Shown: positions 46,283-58,176, counted from the first letter of the stretch. The stretch is 64,000 bases of DNA from Siphonodentalium dalli (GCA_032622095.1 CP136067.1:54849899-54913898), one strand, 5' to 3'. Numbers and translations are program-made. The notes: a model not told the origin generated them from the sequence alone.

Positions 46283-46858
46283 AAGAGTGGGTTTATGCAC
46301 ACATGTCACACACACAATCTTACTATATATTCTGGCAAAACAGCTCAAATATGCTGACAGTCAACAGCCAACCATTTTTTCTACCTTTTAATATTGATTT
46401 TGGAGATAATTTCGCAGTTCACTTTTCTTCATTCCAAATAATAAGATTTCCCATCAAGAATGATTTAAAAACTTGCCAATCGGAGCCTGTGGGACTTGAA
46501 ACATGTCAACTTCTTTCTAGCAGTACATGAGAAAGTATTGGAATCATTTTTTTTCATGGCTCTACAGAACCTGAAGTCCAGATGAGATATGCAGAAATTG
46601 GAACTCATTTAAACTTCACCATCAAGGAATGGATCAATATTCTTGTTTTTATGAACTTTTATGGTCGCAATTAAATAAGATTCCAATGACAGATCTTGAG
46701 GGGGAAATATATTTAACCAATCTTCTGAAGTGTAACACTTTTAGTACCAGGGTCAACAAGATGATTCCCAAAATTATGGGGTTCATCTACAAAACATACC
46801 ATATATTACTAGTAAGCCTCTTAAACTTTCTTCTATAGGCTTTTTGAAAGGATTGATA
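46283..46858. other. No feature recognised
   Basis: Unique-looking sequence. The 69-codon frame at 46629-46838 has no recognisable domain. Confidence 0.3.
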
Positions 46859-47071
46859 CATTAATGCCCAAATTATATGACCCTTGAACCACAGCAGAAT
46901 TATGGGAAAATTTTCAGGATTTAGTCGGAAATATGGTTTGTTGCCATTCATCGGAAAGCTCTCACTGAGAGCTTTCCGATGAATGGCAGCAAGTCATATT
47001 TCCGACTAAATCCTGAAAAATTCCCCATAATTCTGCTGTGGTTTAGGGGTTGATTATTTATGACATTACTG
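46859..47071. mobile_element. MITE-A, complete 213-base palindrome
   Basis: TA at 46857-46858 and 47072-47073. Left end CATTAATGCCC, right end GACATTACTG. Both arms are complete, joined at 'aaagctctcactgagagctt'. Confidence 0.9.
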
Positions 47072-47073
47072 TA

Positions 47074-48844
47074 CTTAATTAACATAAATAATTAACTCAT
47101 TTAAAATATATGGCCTATGAAATCTATTGCAAAATCCTCAAAGTTGGTATTCTAACTTTGTACTTTCTGGTTGGCCCTGGAACTAAAAGAGTTTATAAAA
47201 GTAATGCAATTCTATTTTAGCCTTCAACAAAAGCATCATTCATCAGTTGATATGGTGATTAAGAAACGTCTATATATGGATGAGAAAGGATTCTGGTGAA
47301 GTCCGTGGCATGTATTGAAAACTGAAGTTGAACTTGAAATTTAACCCTATTCTCATTACATTTGGTGATTAAAAGTTGAGGCGCTGCAGGTACTCGACTC
47401 ATTTCTAAACATTGTATGGCAATGCCAAAGGCTTCCTAATTCCAAAAGTTCATCAGCTCTGACATGTAACAGTAAAGGAAGCCTGGCATAAACTATTTGA
47501 GAGTTGAGGGTATTAAAAGCCTATAGTCAAACTTGAATAAGATTGAAACTGATAACTGAATTTTAAAGCAACAAGTGGAACTTTCTAACATAAGGAACAT
47601 TGTGATCAGGAGTAAAATACTAAGAAACTGTTGAGCAGAACTACTAGTACTATTCAACTAACAGAACTACTATACATGTACTTTTAACAGTAATGGACAC
47701 TAAGTGGATATGTTGCCTGGCTACTGTTGGTAAATGTGACGAGAGGCTCTGTTCTTCAGAAGAAAACCACATGGCCAGGAACACATTAGTACTCATTACA
47801 CAATAAGATAGGTAACAATAATGGGGAGCAGGAGTCCTCCATCAAACCATCATACACAGGAGGATTCAACTGAGAAGGCATCTACTGATCAACAGCTACA
47901 TTAGATCAACTTACCTACAAGCTAGTGTTCCAAGTATGCTATGTGTGCCCCTATGGTTGACTAACTACCATAGTTATTTATATATCTAACTGAACTGGGG
48001 TGAAAAACAAACAATTATCTGAAGAGAAATTCAGAAGTTTTCACAAATGGAGTTGGAAATTTCGTATGATTTTCGCTTGAACAATGAACAAATTTACTAA
48101 TTGTTGATTGATATTTCGGTTCGCCGGACAAGAGTGATATTAATTTGTCCTTGATTACGTTTTCCGTTTGTTGGACAATAGTAATATTTGTCCTTTAGTG
48201 GGAATACCTGTTAACTGACATTTTGTTGATTTTTTCCACAAGACAACTGCTGACATTAACTGGTGCCAATTCACGAAGGAAAGATTATTTGTTCTTTTGT
48301 GTCTGTTATTATAGTGTGCAGCAGAATTCTTAAAAAGGAAACGATTTACTGAACCCTACATCAGTAAAGTGACAAGATTTAAAACACCAGTAGGTACGGA
48401 GTGTTTCCTGAACAAAAACTAGCCTCAAAATCGTGATATTGAAACCTTGAAAGTGCAATTACATAGTGATTACTAACAATATTATGCAAAATTTGTGATT
48501 TATGCAAGTGTGACGTGACGGTTTATTCTGGATTTTAGCTGATCGCCGAACTGTTGCTGATAAAATGTTGTATTCTGGAGCAACTGGGGTAGGTACATGC
48601 AAATATTTTGTAATTAAATCTAATCTATTACACGCTTGTTCCTAGAATTGCAGTGATCTTGCTGTTCCATATTTACAACTCCTTATGGAATATCCGGTTG
48701 ATGTCAGATGACGTTCCTCTCATTTATGAAACTGGAACTATAAACTAAAAGAATAATCAATCATACATAAAAAACGAGCCCTGTATGTACCTGAATAAAC
48801 CATGTAAGTCTGTTTTTTTTATTCACAGATTTCAGGACTAATGG
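47074..48844. other. Long stretch without recognised features
   Basis: About 1.8 kb with no repeat family and no open frame worth noting. Confidence 0.35.
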
Positions 48845-48961
48845 TGTGTAATAAACACAGAACAACATGTGTTTTAATGGGTTTGTCGGTACGGCACTTG
48901 TGCCATCACGGAAGATAGCAACAAACCCATTAACACACTCACGTCTTCTGTGTATTTACTC
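48845..48961. mobile_element. 117-base foldback element
   Basis: 'taatgggtttgt' and 'acaaacccatta' are inverted around a 'ggtacggcacttgtgcc' centre. Outer 'gtgtgtaataaacacagaa' pairs loosely with 'ttctgtgtatttactcc'. Confidence 0.6.
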
Positions 48962-49094
48962 CACTTTGAAATGATACATTTACAGAAAATACTGTGATCT
49001 TACTGAAATGTTCAGTTTACATGCCATTAATTCACAAGCCAATCTTCCTGAGCCGGGATTTGGACTTGTAACCCGGTGGTCTGGCTCACAATGA

Positions 49095-49363
49095 TTAAAC
49101 CTTTCTTTATGAAATGGATTCTCCCACCCAATTATTAAAGTATACACTGGAATGTGCTATCATTCATTTGGAAGGATGTTCAGAAAATGCAAGCAGACAG
49201 ACAGAAAAAAAGATAATACACTTGCAGAAGGATTCTTATTCATTGGTGGGAAATGTTCAGATAATAAGTTCAACAAATGGCCTATGACTGTTTGTTGAAC
49301 TTATTGTCTAAACATTTCCTAAGGGAACAACTCATCATGACTATTTAGTCAAAGAAGGGTTAA
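49095..49363 (+). mobile_element. MITE-B, full-length copy
   Basis: TTAA at 49095-49098 and 49360-49363. Family order is complete: 'tggattctcccaccc', 'agtatacactggaatg', 'tcatttggaaggatgttcag', 'acttgcagaaggattcttat', then the central palindrome 'aataagttcaac'/'gttgaacttatt' and 'catttcctaagggaac'. Confidence 0.9.
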
Positions 49364-50965
49364 TTTATGTTATGCAACAAACTATCAACTAAGAGAGAAC
49401 CCTGATAATTTGATGAATTATATTTAAAGTTTTCCAATTTATTTCAATGCAGTAATCTAGATTTGTTGGTACCTATATATCTATTTATAGTAAGTCCATT
49501 TCGCCATCAGAATATTTGTTGGATTACCAAATTCACTCCAATACTCAACAATTAATTGTAACAGCCACAGTAAAATAACATTGTATAAGTCACTGGAAAT
49601 TATGGGCTTATGGTTGGTTGAATGATATACATGCCAGACACTGGCAGCATTTTAACTGCACTATGTATAATCAGGCTGGTTGATCCTGGGGGTCCTAACC
49701 CCTGATGAGTTTTGAACAAGTCAACATAACTGACGACCTTGAGTGCCCATTAAATATCATTAATAGTATCTTAGTAACATTTAGTTTTCTGTCACGCAAT
49801 AAATCTAAATTTATGGAATATTGGGAAATTCATTAACACGTATCCAAAACGATACGTGGCTTAAAAGCAACGTCAATCTGACCTTGACAATGTTAGTGAA
49901 TGACGTCGTCTTAACATCATTTCCATGATTTGTTAAGTCCGGCTATGTCGAGTGAACGGAACACGGCACAGCGCGTGTCATTGCTATTATTCCGTAGTAT
50001 GATACAGATGGCGGCGGAGGATGACAATAATTTAATTTGCCATCACGGCTTCAGCCAGATGCTTGTATTTGCACATAATCCGTTTTGCTATTACATTTAC
50101 TGTTCTCGATACTGCGAACATCCGCTTATTGTCAGACAAATTCTAGGGCTACAAATATCTTCCAATGGTTCTAACAATAACAGCTCTGTCTGATTATAGA
50201 TATATTTGTTCAAAGTTAAATACATGTAGGTCCATTGCGGATTTGTTTGAAAAAAAATTCATCATAGAATATCCAACTGGATAGGCCCAGTCTTTATACA
50301 GGCTAGCAACAACGTGCTTACAAACGTCAACATACACAATGAATTTTCTTGCAGTTGCCACTCTTTACTAAAAGACCTAATCTTAAAGAAGGTCTGTCTC
50401 TTCCTATAACAAGTTTTAACAAGTTTCCTGGGTATAAAATACTAAAAATGTCCAGAAACGCTTCTATCAACTAATATTGATTTTATTTTGAATTTTCTGG
50501 TATAACACATACAAGCAATTGGGAAATTTTACGACTCGAAGAAGTGAATTGGTTGCATCGCATAGTTTAGAAATTATAAAGTGGGATTTCACAATGCAGT
50601 GGCATGTGAATTTTACAATGATGTATTGACGAAAACTGGGTTAAAATCAGTTTAAAATCATTCAATGGACTAACAGAACATCTGCATAGTGTATAATTTA
50701 TTTTTGTTCCTATGTGGACATCCATTCGGCTTGCCGACATCATCTATATGGCCAGTTGTCCACATATTACCAAAATTTCTATATTTGGCTACACCATGCA
50801 GATATTCTATATTTATCCATATAGAACCTGACAATAGATCAAAATATATTCCAAATGATTCAGATTCTACAATGCACACATGTATGTGACTGGCATGTGT
50901 TCAACTAATACAGTAACTAAGTTGAAATCATTGAATGCTGCTGAAATTTTCAATTAGTTTACAAT
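49364..50965. other. No feature recognised
   Basis: A G/C-richer patch near 49,930-50,110 ('cagatggcggcggaggatga') resembles promoter or first-exon sequence, with an 87-codon frame (49930-50193), but no domain is recognised. At 50,670-50,889 both strands are open for 66-69 codons. Confidence 0.3.
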
Positions 50966-51117
50966 TATATCACCAATTTCACACATGCAACTGAAAAAGT
51001 ACTGTATTTTTTTTAAATAGTCATTTTCACAATATTTTTTGATAAATCCGAATGATTCATGGAATTACAATGAATGTATGGATCATCCCTGGAGATAATA
51101 GCCTTGTCTGAATAACT
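50966..51117 (-). repeat. Family L interspersed repeat, copy 2
   Basis: Reverse complement of 42,429-42,579: 'tatcaccaatttcacacatg' to 'cctggagataatagcc'. Confidence 0.8.
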
Positions 51118-51700
51118 GAGACTTGTCAATGACTTTGAAAATGGCAATTTGAGAAAAGTTTCAGTATCACCTTCAACCCACCATCACCAGTCTGAGTGAA
51201 CTCAAGACTATTGAACAGCTACGCATTCCTGTATCCTTCATATTACCACCACTATACTGGGTTTTCCTCGCAGTATAACAACACCACCCACGCTATGCAT
51301 TAGGGACCAGCCTAAGAGGTTTCAAGAAGTAATTTCTCCCTATCTAATTATTATGGAGAAGTGTTCAATTTACACCCCAACATCACCATTATATGAGCTC
51401 CATTAAGTACTATGCAATACAATAGCCCAAATAAAAAGATTATAATGAGAAGGACATCATAATCATAAAATAATTGACATACATGTATGCATACTGGTAT
51501 ATGAGTGAGAAGTGACACAATTTAGGAAGAATATCTCCCATGTCGCTCCTCCAGGCTGGTCCCGGTTTTGCATTAAACACTCCATACAACTATATTCTGA
51601 TTGGCTGCGATATGTGGTTGGGTGACACTACCGTAATACTTTTTGAAAGTAATGGAATTCCTTGCGGTCTCAGACTAACAAATGCATAGCCATGACCACA
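51118..51700. other. No feature recognised
   Basis: Unique-looking sequence. Confidence 0.3.
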
Positions 51701-51885
51701 ATCCTGAATTCATTGTGTCTGACATTGGCAGAATGGGGTTCCCAGAAGGTAAATTTAGTGATGCTATCCTGCAAGGCGGGGTAGAGTCATCAAACTCACC
51801 CTATGGGGGAACTCATTCTGCCAAGGCCTCATCTTCTGGGAAGTATCTATAGTCTCAAATTAACTTTGTTTTTAGTTACTTTTTC
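51701..51885. repeat. Family G palindromic repeat, copy 4
   Basis: 'cattgtgtctgacattggc', 'agaatggggttcccagaagg', 'ttagtgatgctatcctgc' then inverted 'caccctatgggggaactcat' and the tail 'tctatagtctcaaattaac'. Confidence 0.75.
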
Positions 51886-51927
51886 ACTTCTGGGAAGTTT
51901 CTATATCCCCTAATTTGCAGAAGATAA

Positions 51928-52145
51928 AATGCATAATCAAGGTGACTAATGGGTGAACATCACCAATTTAACTGGGGAACTTCAATCTGATCTTAGTTCT
52001 CCCATAGCAGTTGAGGCCTAAGCAGAAAGAGGTCCTCAGAGGATGAATTTGGTGATGCTAGCCCACTGTACGGGATAGCATCACAAAAAGTTCACCCTCT
52101 GGGGACCTGATTCTGCGAATGTCAGACACACTGAATTCAAGCGTG
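51928..52145. repeat. Family G palindromic repeat, copy 5
   Basis: Same orientation and block order as copy 2: 'aggtgactaatgggtgaac', 'tcccatagcagttgaggcc', 'gtgatgctagcccactg', then 'accctctggggacctgatt' and 'aatgtcagacacactgaatt'. Copies 4 and 5 are adjacent. Confidence 0.8.
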
Positions 52146-52303
52146 CATGACCATCAATGTAGAAATAATCCAACTCTGCGTCACCTTAATAATATTGGAA
52201 CATTGGAAGTGGATCAACGATGTGGAAAACAAATTCTGTTTATGCCAGGAATTGATTGCTATATCAGAGACGGAGACATGCAGAATGACAGTGTTACATT
52301 ATG

Positions 52304-52704
52304 TTAACCCTTTACCCAACAAACCGGCCAAAACCGGCCAAATAAAGCTTCAACAGCCTAAAATATCTTCGGTCTGTCTCAATAGAACCATACAAATATG
52401 GATATCATTGGAACCGGCTCCTTGACCACATTGTGATAGTTACAGTTATGCCCTGTGCCAATGCATTCTCTTATATATGCGAGTCGACCATAGGTCGCCT
52501 CGCATATATAAGAGAATGCATTGGCCTAAAAGAAATCTTTTTTTTAACACTTTTTACCATTTTTTCTTACATTCTTTAACAATTTTATAATTTTTAATGT
52601 GTTAAGCCAATGCATTCTCTTATATATGCGAGGCGACCTATGGTCGACTCGCATATATAAGAGAATGCATTGGCACAGGGCCCTTCTGTTGGGTAAAGGG
52701 TTAA
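52304..52704. mobile_element. Family C double-hairpin TTAA element, copy 1
   Basis: TTAA at both ends (52304-52307, 52701-52704) with inverted termini CCCTTTACCCAACA and TGTTGGGTAAAGGG. Two 67-base hairpins (52458-52524 and 52607-52673) are reverse complements of one another. Each arm is 'ccaatgcattctcttatata' followed by 'tgcgag', so each hairpin carries outward-pointing TATATAAG motifs. TTAA plus CCC ends is the piggyBac signature. It contains no gene; frames such as 52599-52838 are hairpin translations. Compared with copy 2 it carries an extra 'accggccaaa' repeat near 52,322. Confidence 0.9.
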
Positions 52705-53165
52705 CAGCATACTACGCTTTTGATCTGCTGCATCCCAAAGCGACTGATCAAGGGATCATGACATTGATTAGAACTGCAGCTTGTGCATCGTTCAATATCT
52801 GCCAATGTGCGATAGCCAGCGATAAGTTTATACAATGACAATTGCATTACAATTTCATAGCGCTGTAAATAAATGGCATCTGCAAATTGTCACAAGCTCA
52901 TCCAACTGAATATTTTAACTCAACACTTTTATAATTTCTTCAATCAAATCCCAATGTCTTTGTCAGATTTGACAGAATTAAAGGTCAGAAACAAGAATAA
53001 GAATATGTGAAAATCACAACACGTCACTGAAAGTTAAGAATACTTTGTCTACTGGCACCAAAAGAAATAGTTTTCATGCTTTAGGTTTTCATATTTAATT
53101 TTAACTATTGGTGTCAGGATAGTGTAGTATATATTAAAGTAGTGTTGTATACAAGTCAATCTCCA
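52705..53165. other. No feature recognised
   Basis: Unique-looking A/T-rich sequence. Confidence 0.3.
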
Positions 53166-53406
53166 TTAATCCTTTCTAGACTAAATACTCATTGACGAGT
53201 AGTTCCCATAGGAAGTGTTCAGCTAATAAGTTCAATGGCCATAGGCCATATCTGAACATTTCCCACCATGAATAGGAATCCTTCTGGACTTGCATTATCT
53301 GTTGTCTGCCTATAATACCTGAACACCCCTCCAGATGAATAATGGGCTATTCCAAGGCATTCTTTTATAACTAGTGGGAGAATTTATTTAGTAAAGAGAG
53401 GGTTAA
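53166..53406 (-). mobile_element. MITE-B, full-length copy, reverse orientation
   Basis: TTAA at 53166-53169 and 53403-53406; ends 'tcctttctagactaaatact' and 'tttagtaaagagaggg'. The internal palindrome here is 'ttcaatggccataggccata'. Confidence 0.9.
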
Positions 53407-54362
53407 ACCTTGATAGCGGTATTCTGAGTGGTATCCAGGGTGAGTTGTAGTTATGTGCGTATTTTACGGTTTCCTTTTGGTTTTTTTCTATATAACCTAT
53501 TCTTCTGGTTTCAATTAATTGACAGCTCTGGTCTCTGAATGTCGCTTTTCCCAAGATGTGTGGTTAGCACACGTTTTACCACTATTTGCCACCAGCATAT
53601 AGCAGTTCCAATTTGGAACATTTGGGTGTCATGTCATATGGGCGATAATACCACAGACTACCACATACATGTAGACTATGGAAATCACTGGAAAATGGCT
53701 GTAAAATATTATGTCATATATTATACGATCTTCTCTATGCAAATAGTCAATGGTGTATTGAGTAAAACCATAACCTAAACCAATAACTGGTTTTTCTACA
53801 AAAACCATACCAAAACAAAAACCGAAATGAAATTTCAAAACCGCGCACATCAATAGTGTTGGGCAAAGTTTAGAGAGGGTGAAACATGTTTTTTTATTTT
53901 GATGGGAACACTCGTTCTATGGCTTCGCTACTGGGATAATATTTATGTCTTTTGAATATTCAGACCACTGAGGAAACTACTCATTAGTGAGAGCATCTTC
54001 CACTGACTTGAAAGGTCTGGTGTATTTGACGGCATGTAATGGAAATTAGGTCTCTCTTAATAGACAATGTGTTTACAGGAATGTCTCCGCTACTGATTGA
54101 TGACTCCCAGAGTGAGGAAACCCTGTCATTACATATGTACACAGTAAATGAACGGGGCAGGAAAGAGCTATGGCAAGGAACAGTTGCAATTTACCTAAGT
54201 AAAGTTAAATTCCCAGCATGATCACAAAAACGAAGGACATTTCATTTCGTAGACTGATGCTCGGCAGAGAATTATGTGAGAAAAGAATGGGCACCTTTTT
54301 TTCTGATTGAAGCAAGCAATTTCTGTAATATGGTAAAAGAAGTAGCATGTGTCACACTTAAT
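53407..54362. other. No feature recognised
   Basis: Unique-looking. The 79-codon plus frame at 53539-53778 and 74-codon minus frame overlap and neither is recognisable. Confidence 0.3.
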
Positions 54363-54829
54363 TTAAACCATTTCTTTATTTTATTCAGTTATACTGTGAA
54401 TTGAGTAATGCCATAATTAATCGACTCCTTAACCAAAGCAGAATTATGGGTAATTTTTCAGGATTTAGTCGGAAATATGGCTTGTTGCAATTCATCGGAA
54501 AGCTCTCAGTGAGAGCTTTTCGATGAATGGCAACAAGCCATATTTCCGACTAAATCCTGAAATATTACCCATAATTCTGCTTTGGTAAAGGAGTCAATTA
54601 TTTAGGGCATTACTGTAAAAGTATATACTTGAATGGTCTATTACTCATTTGGAGGGATGTTCAGGTAATATAAGGAGATGAAAAGATAATACAAGTGCAG
54701 AAGGATTAATATTCATTGTTGGGAAATGTTCAGATAATAAGATTAACAAATGGCCTATTGAACTTATTATCCAAATATGTCCTAAGGGATAACTACTCGT
54801 CAATGAGTATTTAGGAAAGAAAGTGTTAA
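54363..54829 (+). mobile_element. MITE-B copy interrupted by MITE-A
   Basis: TTAA at 54363-54366 and 54826-54829. The left segment (to 'cagttata', 54393) is shortened. The right segment resumes at 'aaagtatatacttgaatgg' (54618) and is complete to 'gtatttaggaaagaaagtg'. The MITE-A insertion splits it at a TA. Confidence 0.85.
54394..54615. mobile_element. MITE-A nested in MITE-B
   Basis: TA at 54392-54393 and 54616-54617. Both arms are present, joined at 'agctctcagtgagagctttt'. The left terminus is rearranged (CTGTGAATTGAGTAATGCC) while the right is normal (GGCATTACTG). This is the second example of A inside B. Confidence 0.85.
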
Positions 54830-55434
54830 AGAGTCCATACCCAGTTGATACTACATGCACCTAATACATTATATTAATATGATTGGGACATGAACCTAGA
54901 GTCAAAATATGTGAAAAGATAAACACTATGCTTGCAAACACAGTTTCTAAAATTCCCACCAATTATTGTTTTGACAACTAAAAATAAGTATTATATCAGT
55001 GATTATATGGAACATAAAAAGGTCCAATTATGGCCATTAAGCATGAATATTGGCAGATTGTATTACGAATCGAAACAAAATGTCAATATAGGAGAACAAA
55101 GTCGACCGAATTTAGAATAAACTCGAAGTAATAGAATTGGTCCTGCGGAAGTCAATATAGAGCCCTTAAGAGCACATAGGTGGCACAACTGCTGTTATCT
55201 AAGCGCTATTTACAGCCTGAGCAAACAATGCTTGAGCAAAGAGAATAATTACAAGGGAAATGTATTGTATCTCTGACTTCACAGGCTAATGACCTGATTA
55301 AACAATAGGTGGAAACATTTCATTCCCATTCAATAGGCCAGGTATGGTGACATTAAGGGACAGTGAAGGAAGGGTGAAGGGAACTGCACTCCGACCATCC
55401 TACCCGGCTTTGGCCAGAAACATCTCAACTACTT
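54830..55434. other. No feature recognised
   Basis: Unique-looking sequence. Confidence 0.3.
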
Positions 55435-55568
55435 TTAACCCTTCCATGATTGGAGCTTACTGAAATTTTGTGAAAACCCTGTGCCAATGCATTCTCTTTT
55501 ATAAATGAGTCTCCCATAGCCTGCATAGGGAGCCTCACATTTATATAAGAGAATACATTGGCCTAACA
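55435..55568 (+). mobile_element. Family D element, one hairpin only
   Basis: TTAACCCTTCCATGATTGGA (55435) matches the inverted right end of the 10.8 kb copy, followed by 'gaaaaccctgtgccaatgca' and a single hairpin 'ttctcttttataaatgagtc' ... 'tttatataagagaatac'. The second half is missing after 'ggcctaacag'. Confidence 0.7.
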
Positions 55569-56048
55569 GTATTTATATCTTCAAAAAGACACAAGAGAAA
55601 CATCTGCTGTTACACATATTAAACTAAATAATAATGACTAAACAATGGCATCGCCAGGCTCGATACGGAAACATACCTGAAACAGCAGATATACAAGGGA
55701 ACGAGTGTACTATGAACGCGATACATTCCTGGAGGTATCAAATTAAGAAAGGTCATTTATCCCTATCCATTTATTAAGGAGATGTCATAAAAGCAATACC
55801 AATTAATTATTTCCTTGGAGAAGAAATTAGACTGACGATTCGGGCATTTGTGGCTCGATTGAATCTTGAATCATGCAGGTCAAGGATTTCATATCGAATC
55901 ATAACTTTTGAGCAATTGGTTATTGCAGCGTAACAAGAGAAAGTTGTCTGACAACTGACGCTACGCATGTTTTATGCAGCATATTTTTATGTGCATTGGA
56001 ATTCTCATACTGGTCGAACTCATCGATCCTGACCCAGATGGTGGATTT
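55569..56048. other. No feature recognised
   Basis: Unique-looking sequence. Confidence 0.3.
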
Positions 56049-56140
56049 GTTGATGTTAGCCTGCTTTGCGGGATAGCATCACTAAATTCAACCTCTGGGG
56101 ACCTCATTCTGCAAATGGCAGACACCATATTTGCAGGCTT
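56049..56140. repeat. Family G palindromic repeat, copy 6
   Basis: 'tgttgatgttagcctgcttt', 'gcgggatagcatcactaaat', 'ctctggggacctcattctgc', 'aaatggcagacacc'. A partial copy. Confidence 0.7.
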
Positions 56141-56820
56141 GATAAACAGTATCCATGTCCTGATATTAATCTCTTCACTGCTAAATGACGTTATATGCTG
56201 GGCTGTTGATGTTATTGCCATTTTCCAGTGGAAAAATATAACAGGAATATCACAAGAACCATAAAACTGACTCAGTTGAAAGACTATTATCGTTCTGAAT
56301 CATAGAAGATCATACCCTGTTTGAAACATCGAGAGATACAATTATTCCGATGCACCAATTATCTTGAGTTCCAGTTATGAATAATGACCTACTGCTAGTG
56401 TGCTGAATTAGGTCTGTAGGTACTACGGACCATATAGCACACCACATGCTCTTTTACTTCCCTAACAGTTAGTCAGTTACATGCACTTTTATGTCCGTAA
56501 TAGTACAGACATAGCAACCGTAATAGTACAGACGTCATAGCAGCTAAGAGGTTAAGCTACTAACAACTTTACAAGATTTACTATATGGGTACCATCTGCA
56601 CACCGAATTAAACCTTCATAGAACTATGTTACATTTCTCTATTTATTGCTTCAACAGACCTCCCAATGGTTATTATGATGACTATATAAATGTGAATACT
56701 TCATGAAATGTCATTGTCACAAATCGCCAACACATATCTTGCGATCAGAGTGATATAATTAATATCCAATATTAGTTATGTATGTCATGTGTCACATATG
56801 GCCAGAGCTGAATTAGGTAT
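56141..56820. other. No feature recognised
   Basis: One short direct repeat, 'ccgtaatagtacagac' (about 56,494 and 56,518). Otherwise nothing recognised. Confidence 0.35.
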
Positions 56821-56908
56821 TTAACCATCTCTATACTAAATGGATTCTCCCACCCAGTTATAAAGATATATATCAAAATGGTATATTAATCATTTAGAGG
56901 GGTGTTAA

Positions 56909-57031
56909 CATGTCTTAAAATCAGATGTGAATCAGGATCATGATTCTCATTTTGATTCTCGTAAAAAGTCTTGATTCCCTGTAGAAACGCTGTTTTGATT
57001 CTCGCAAAATTTTATGGATTTTAAGGCCTGG
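56909..57031 (+). repeat. 123-base unclassified insert
   Basis: It lies between two TTAA sites inside MITE-B. It contains 'ttgattctcgtaaaa' and 'ttgattctcgcaaaa' as imperfect repeats about 43 bases apart. Its origin is unknown. Confidence 0.4.
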
Positions 57032-57421
57032 TTAACCCTTTACCCAACAAACCGGCCAAATAAAGCTTCAACAGCCTAAAATATCTTCGGTATGTCTCAA
57101 TAGAACCATACAAATATGGATATCATTGGAACCAGCTCCGTGACAACATTGTGATAGTCACAGTTATGCCCTGTGCCAATGCATTCTCTTATATATGCGA
57201 GTCGACCATAGGTCGCCTCGCATATATAAGAGAATGCATTGGCCTAAAAAAATTCTTTTTTTAACACTTTTTACCATTTTTTCTTACATTCTTTAACAAT
57301 TTTATAATTTTTAATGTGTTAAGCCAATGCATTCTCTTATATATGCGAGGCGACCTATGGTCGACTCGCATATATAAGAGAATGCATTGGCACAGGGCCA
57401 TTCTGTTGGGTAAAGGGTTAA
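57032..57421. mobile_element. Family C double-hairpin TTAA element, copy 2
   Basis: TTAA at 57032-57035 and 57418-57421. Nearly identical to 52,304-52,704, including both hairpins and the T-rich centre ('ttaacactttttaccatttt'). It is inserted in MITE-B at a TTAA, which confirms the ends. Confidence 0.9.
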
Positions 57422-57574
57422 GGATATGTGAGCAAACAATAGCAAGACGAAAAGATACAGCAAGTGCAGAAGAAATCATGTTCATTGGTGGAAAATGGTC
57501 AGTTAATAAGTTCAACAAATGACCATTTCCTATGGGAACTACTCATCAATGAGTATTTAGTATATTAGGGTTAA

Positions 57575-57934
57575 CCAGGGACCAGCCTAGAGGTCAACTT
57601 GGGAGACATCTTCTCCCTAAAATGTGTGACTTTGTCCCAGGCAGAAGTGACTTCTACCAGAATGCAGATATCCCAAAAGCATGTACATTTATTGATTATA
57701 ATGGTGTTTTTACTCACATTACTGGCCTTATAAATTGGCACTTGTGTTGCATTATACTTTATATTGGATCATAGAAACGGGATGTTGGGGGTGTAAATTA
57801 AACCTCACCAATAGTTACTTCTCCCTGATAATAGTCCAACTCTCATTTCTTTATCAAAATGGCTATGTTCTGACTGAAATGACACTTTGAGATACTCTTT
57901 CTTCACCTCTCAAATTATTTCACCAAATTGCAAC
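57575..57934. other. No feature recognised
   Basis: Unique-looking sequence; 'ccagggaccagcctagaggt' resembles 'agggaccagcctaagaggtt' at 51,302, a short shared block of unknown meaning. Confidence 0.3.
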
Positions 57935-58176
57935 TTAAAGACATATTATGGACTTGTTTGGGAGCATGGAATTGATAAGTTAATACTCAGGCGCTATGCA
58001 AACATGGGGAATGCAGCATTCTACTAACATCCCCGAAAATTTCAAAGAAATCGACCATACCACTCCATAGAAAAACATTGTCTGAACTTTGCCCAATTGT
58101 AAATATCTACATCTCGATTCCAGCAAGATTATTCTTAATTTCTATTTTATCACCCTAGTGCTTCACATCACTTTAA
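57935..58176 (+). mobile_element. Family J interspersed repeat, copy 3
   Basis: TTAAAGACATATTATGGACT to 'tagtgcttcacatcactttaa'. Its terminal TTAA is shared with the MITE-B that follows, so B inserted at the J edge. Confidence 0.8.

Larger units (their letters stand above)
56821..57574 (+). mobile_element. MITE-B copy split by two later insertions
   Basis: TTAA at 56821-56824 and 57571-57574. The left part runs to 'gaggggtgttaa' (56908). The right part resumes with 'ggatatgtgagcaaacaata' (57422), which follows directly in the intact copy at 58,255. Between them are a 123-base segment (56909-57031) and the family C element. Confidence 0.85.

Noticed and set aside
50670-50889. Two overlapping 66-69 codon frames on opposite strands
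   Set aside because: Both are open by chance; neither has a domain, splice-site support or distinct composition.
52599-52838. Frame beginning MLSQCILLYMRGDLWSTRIY, also seen at 57316 and in similar form at 10887
   Set aside because: The recurrence looks like a conserved protein, but it is the hairpin module translated; both strands and both hairpins give it.
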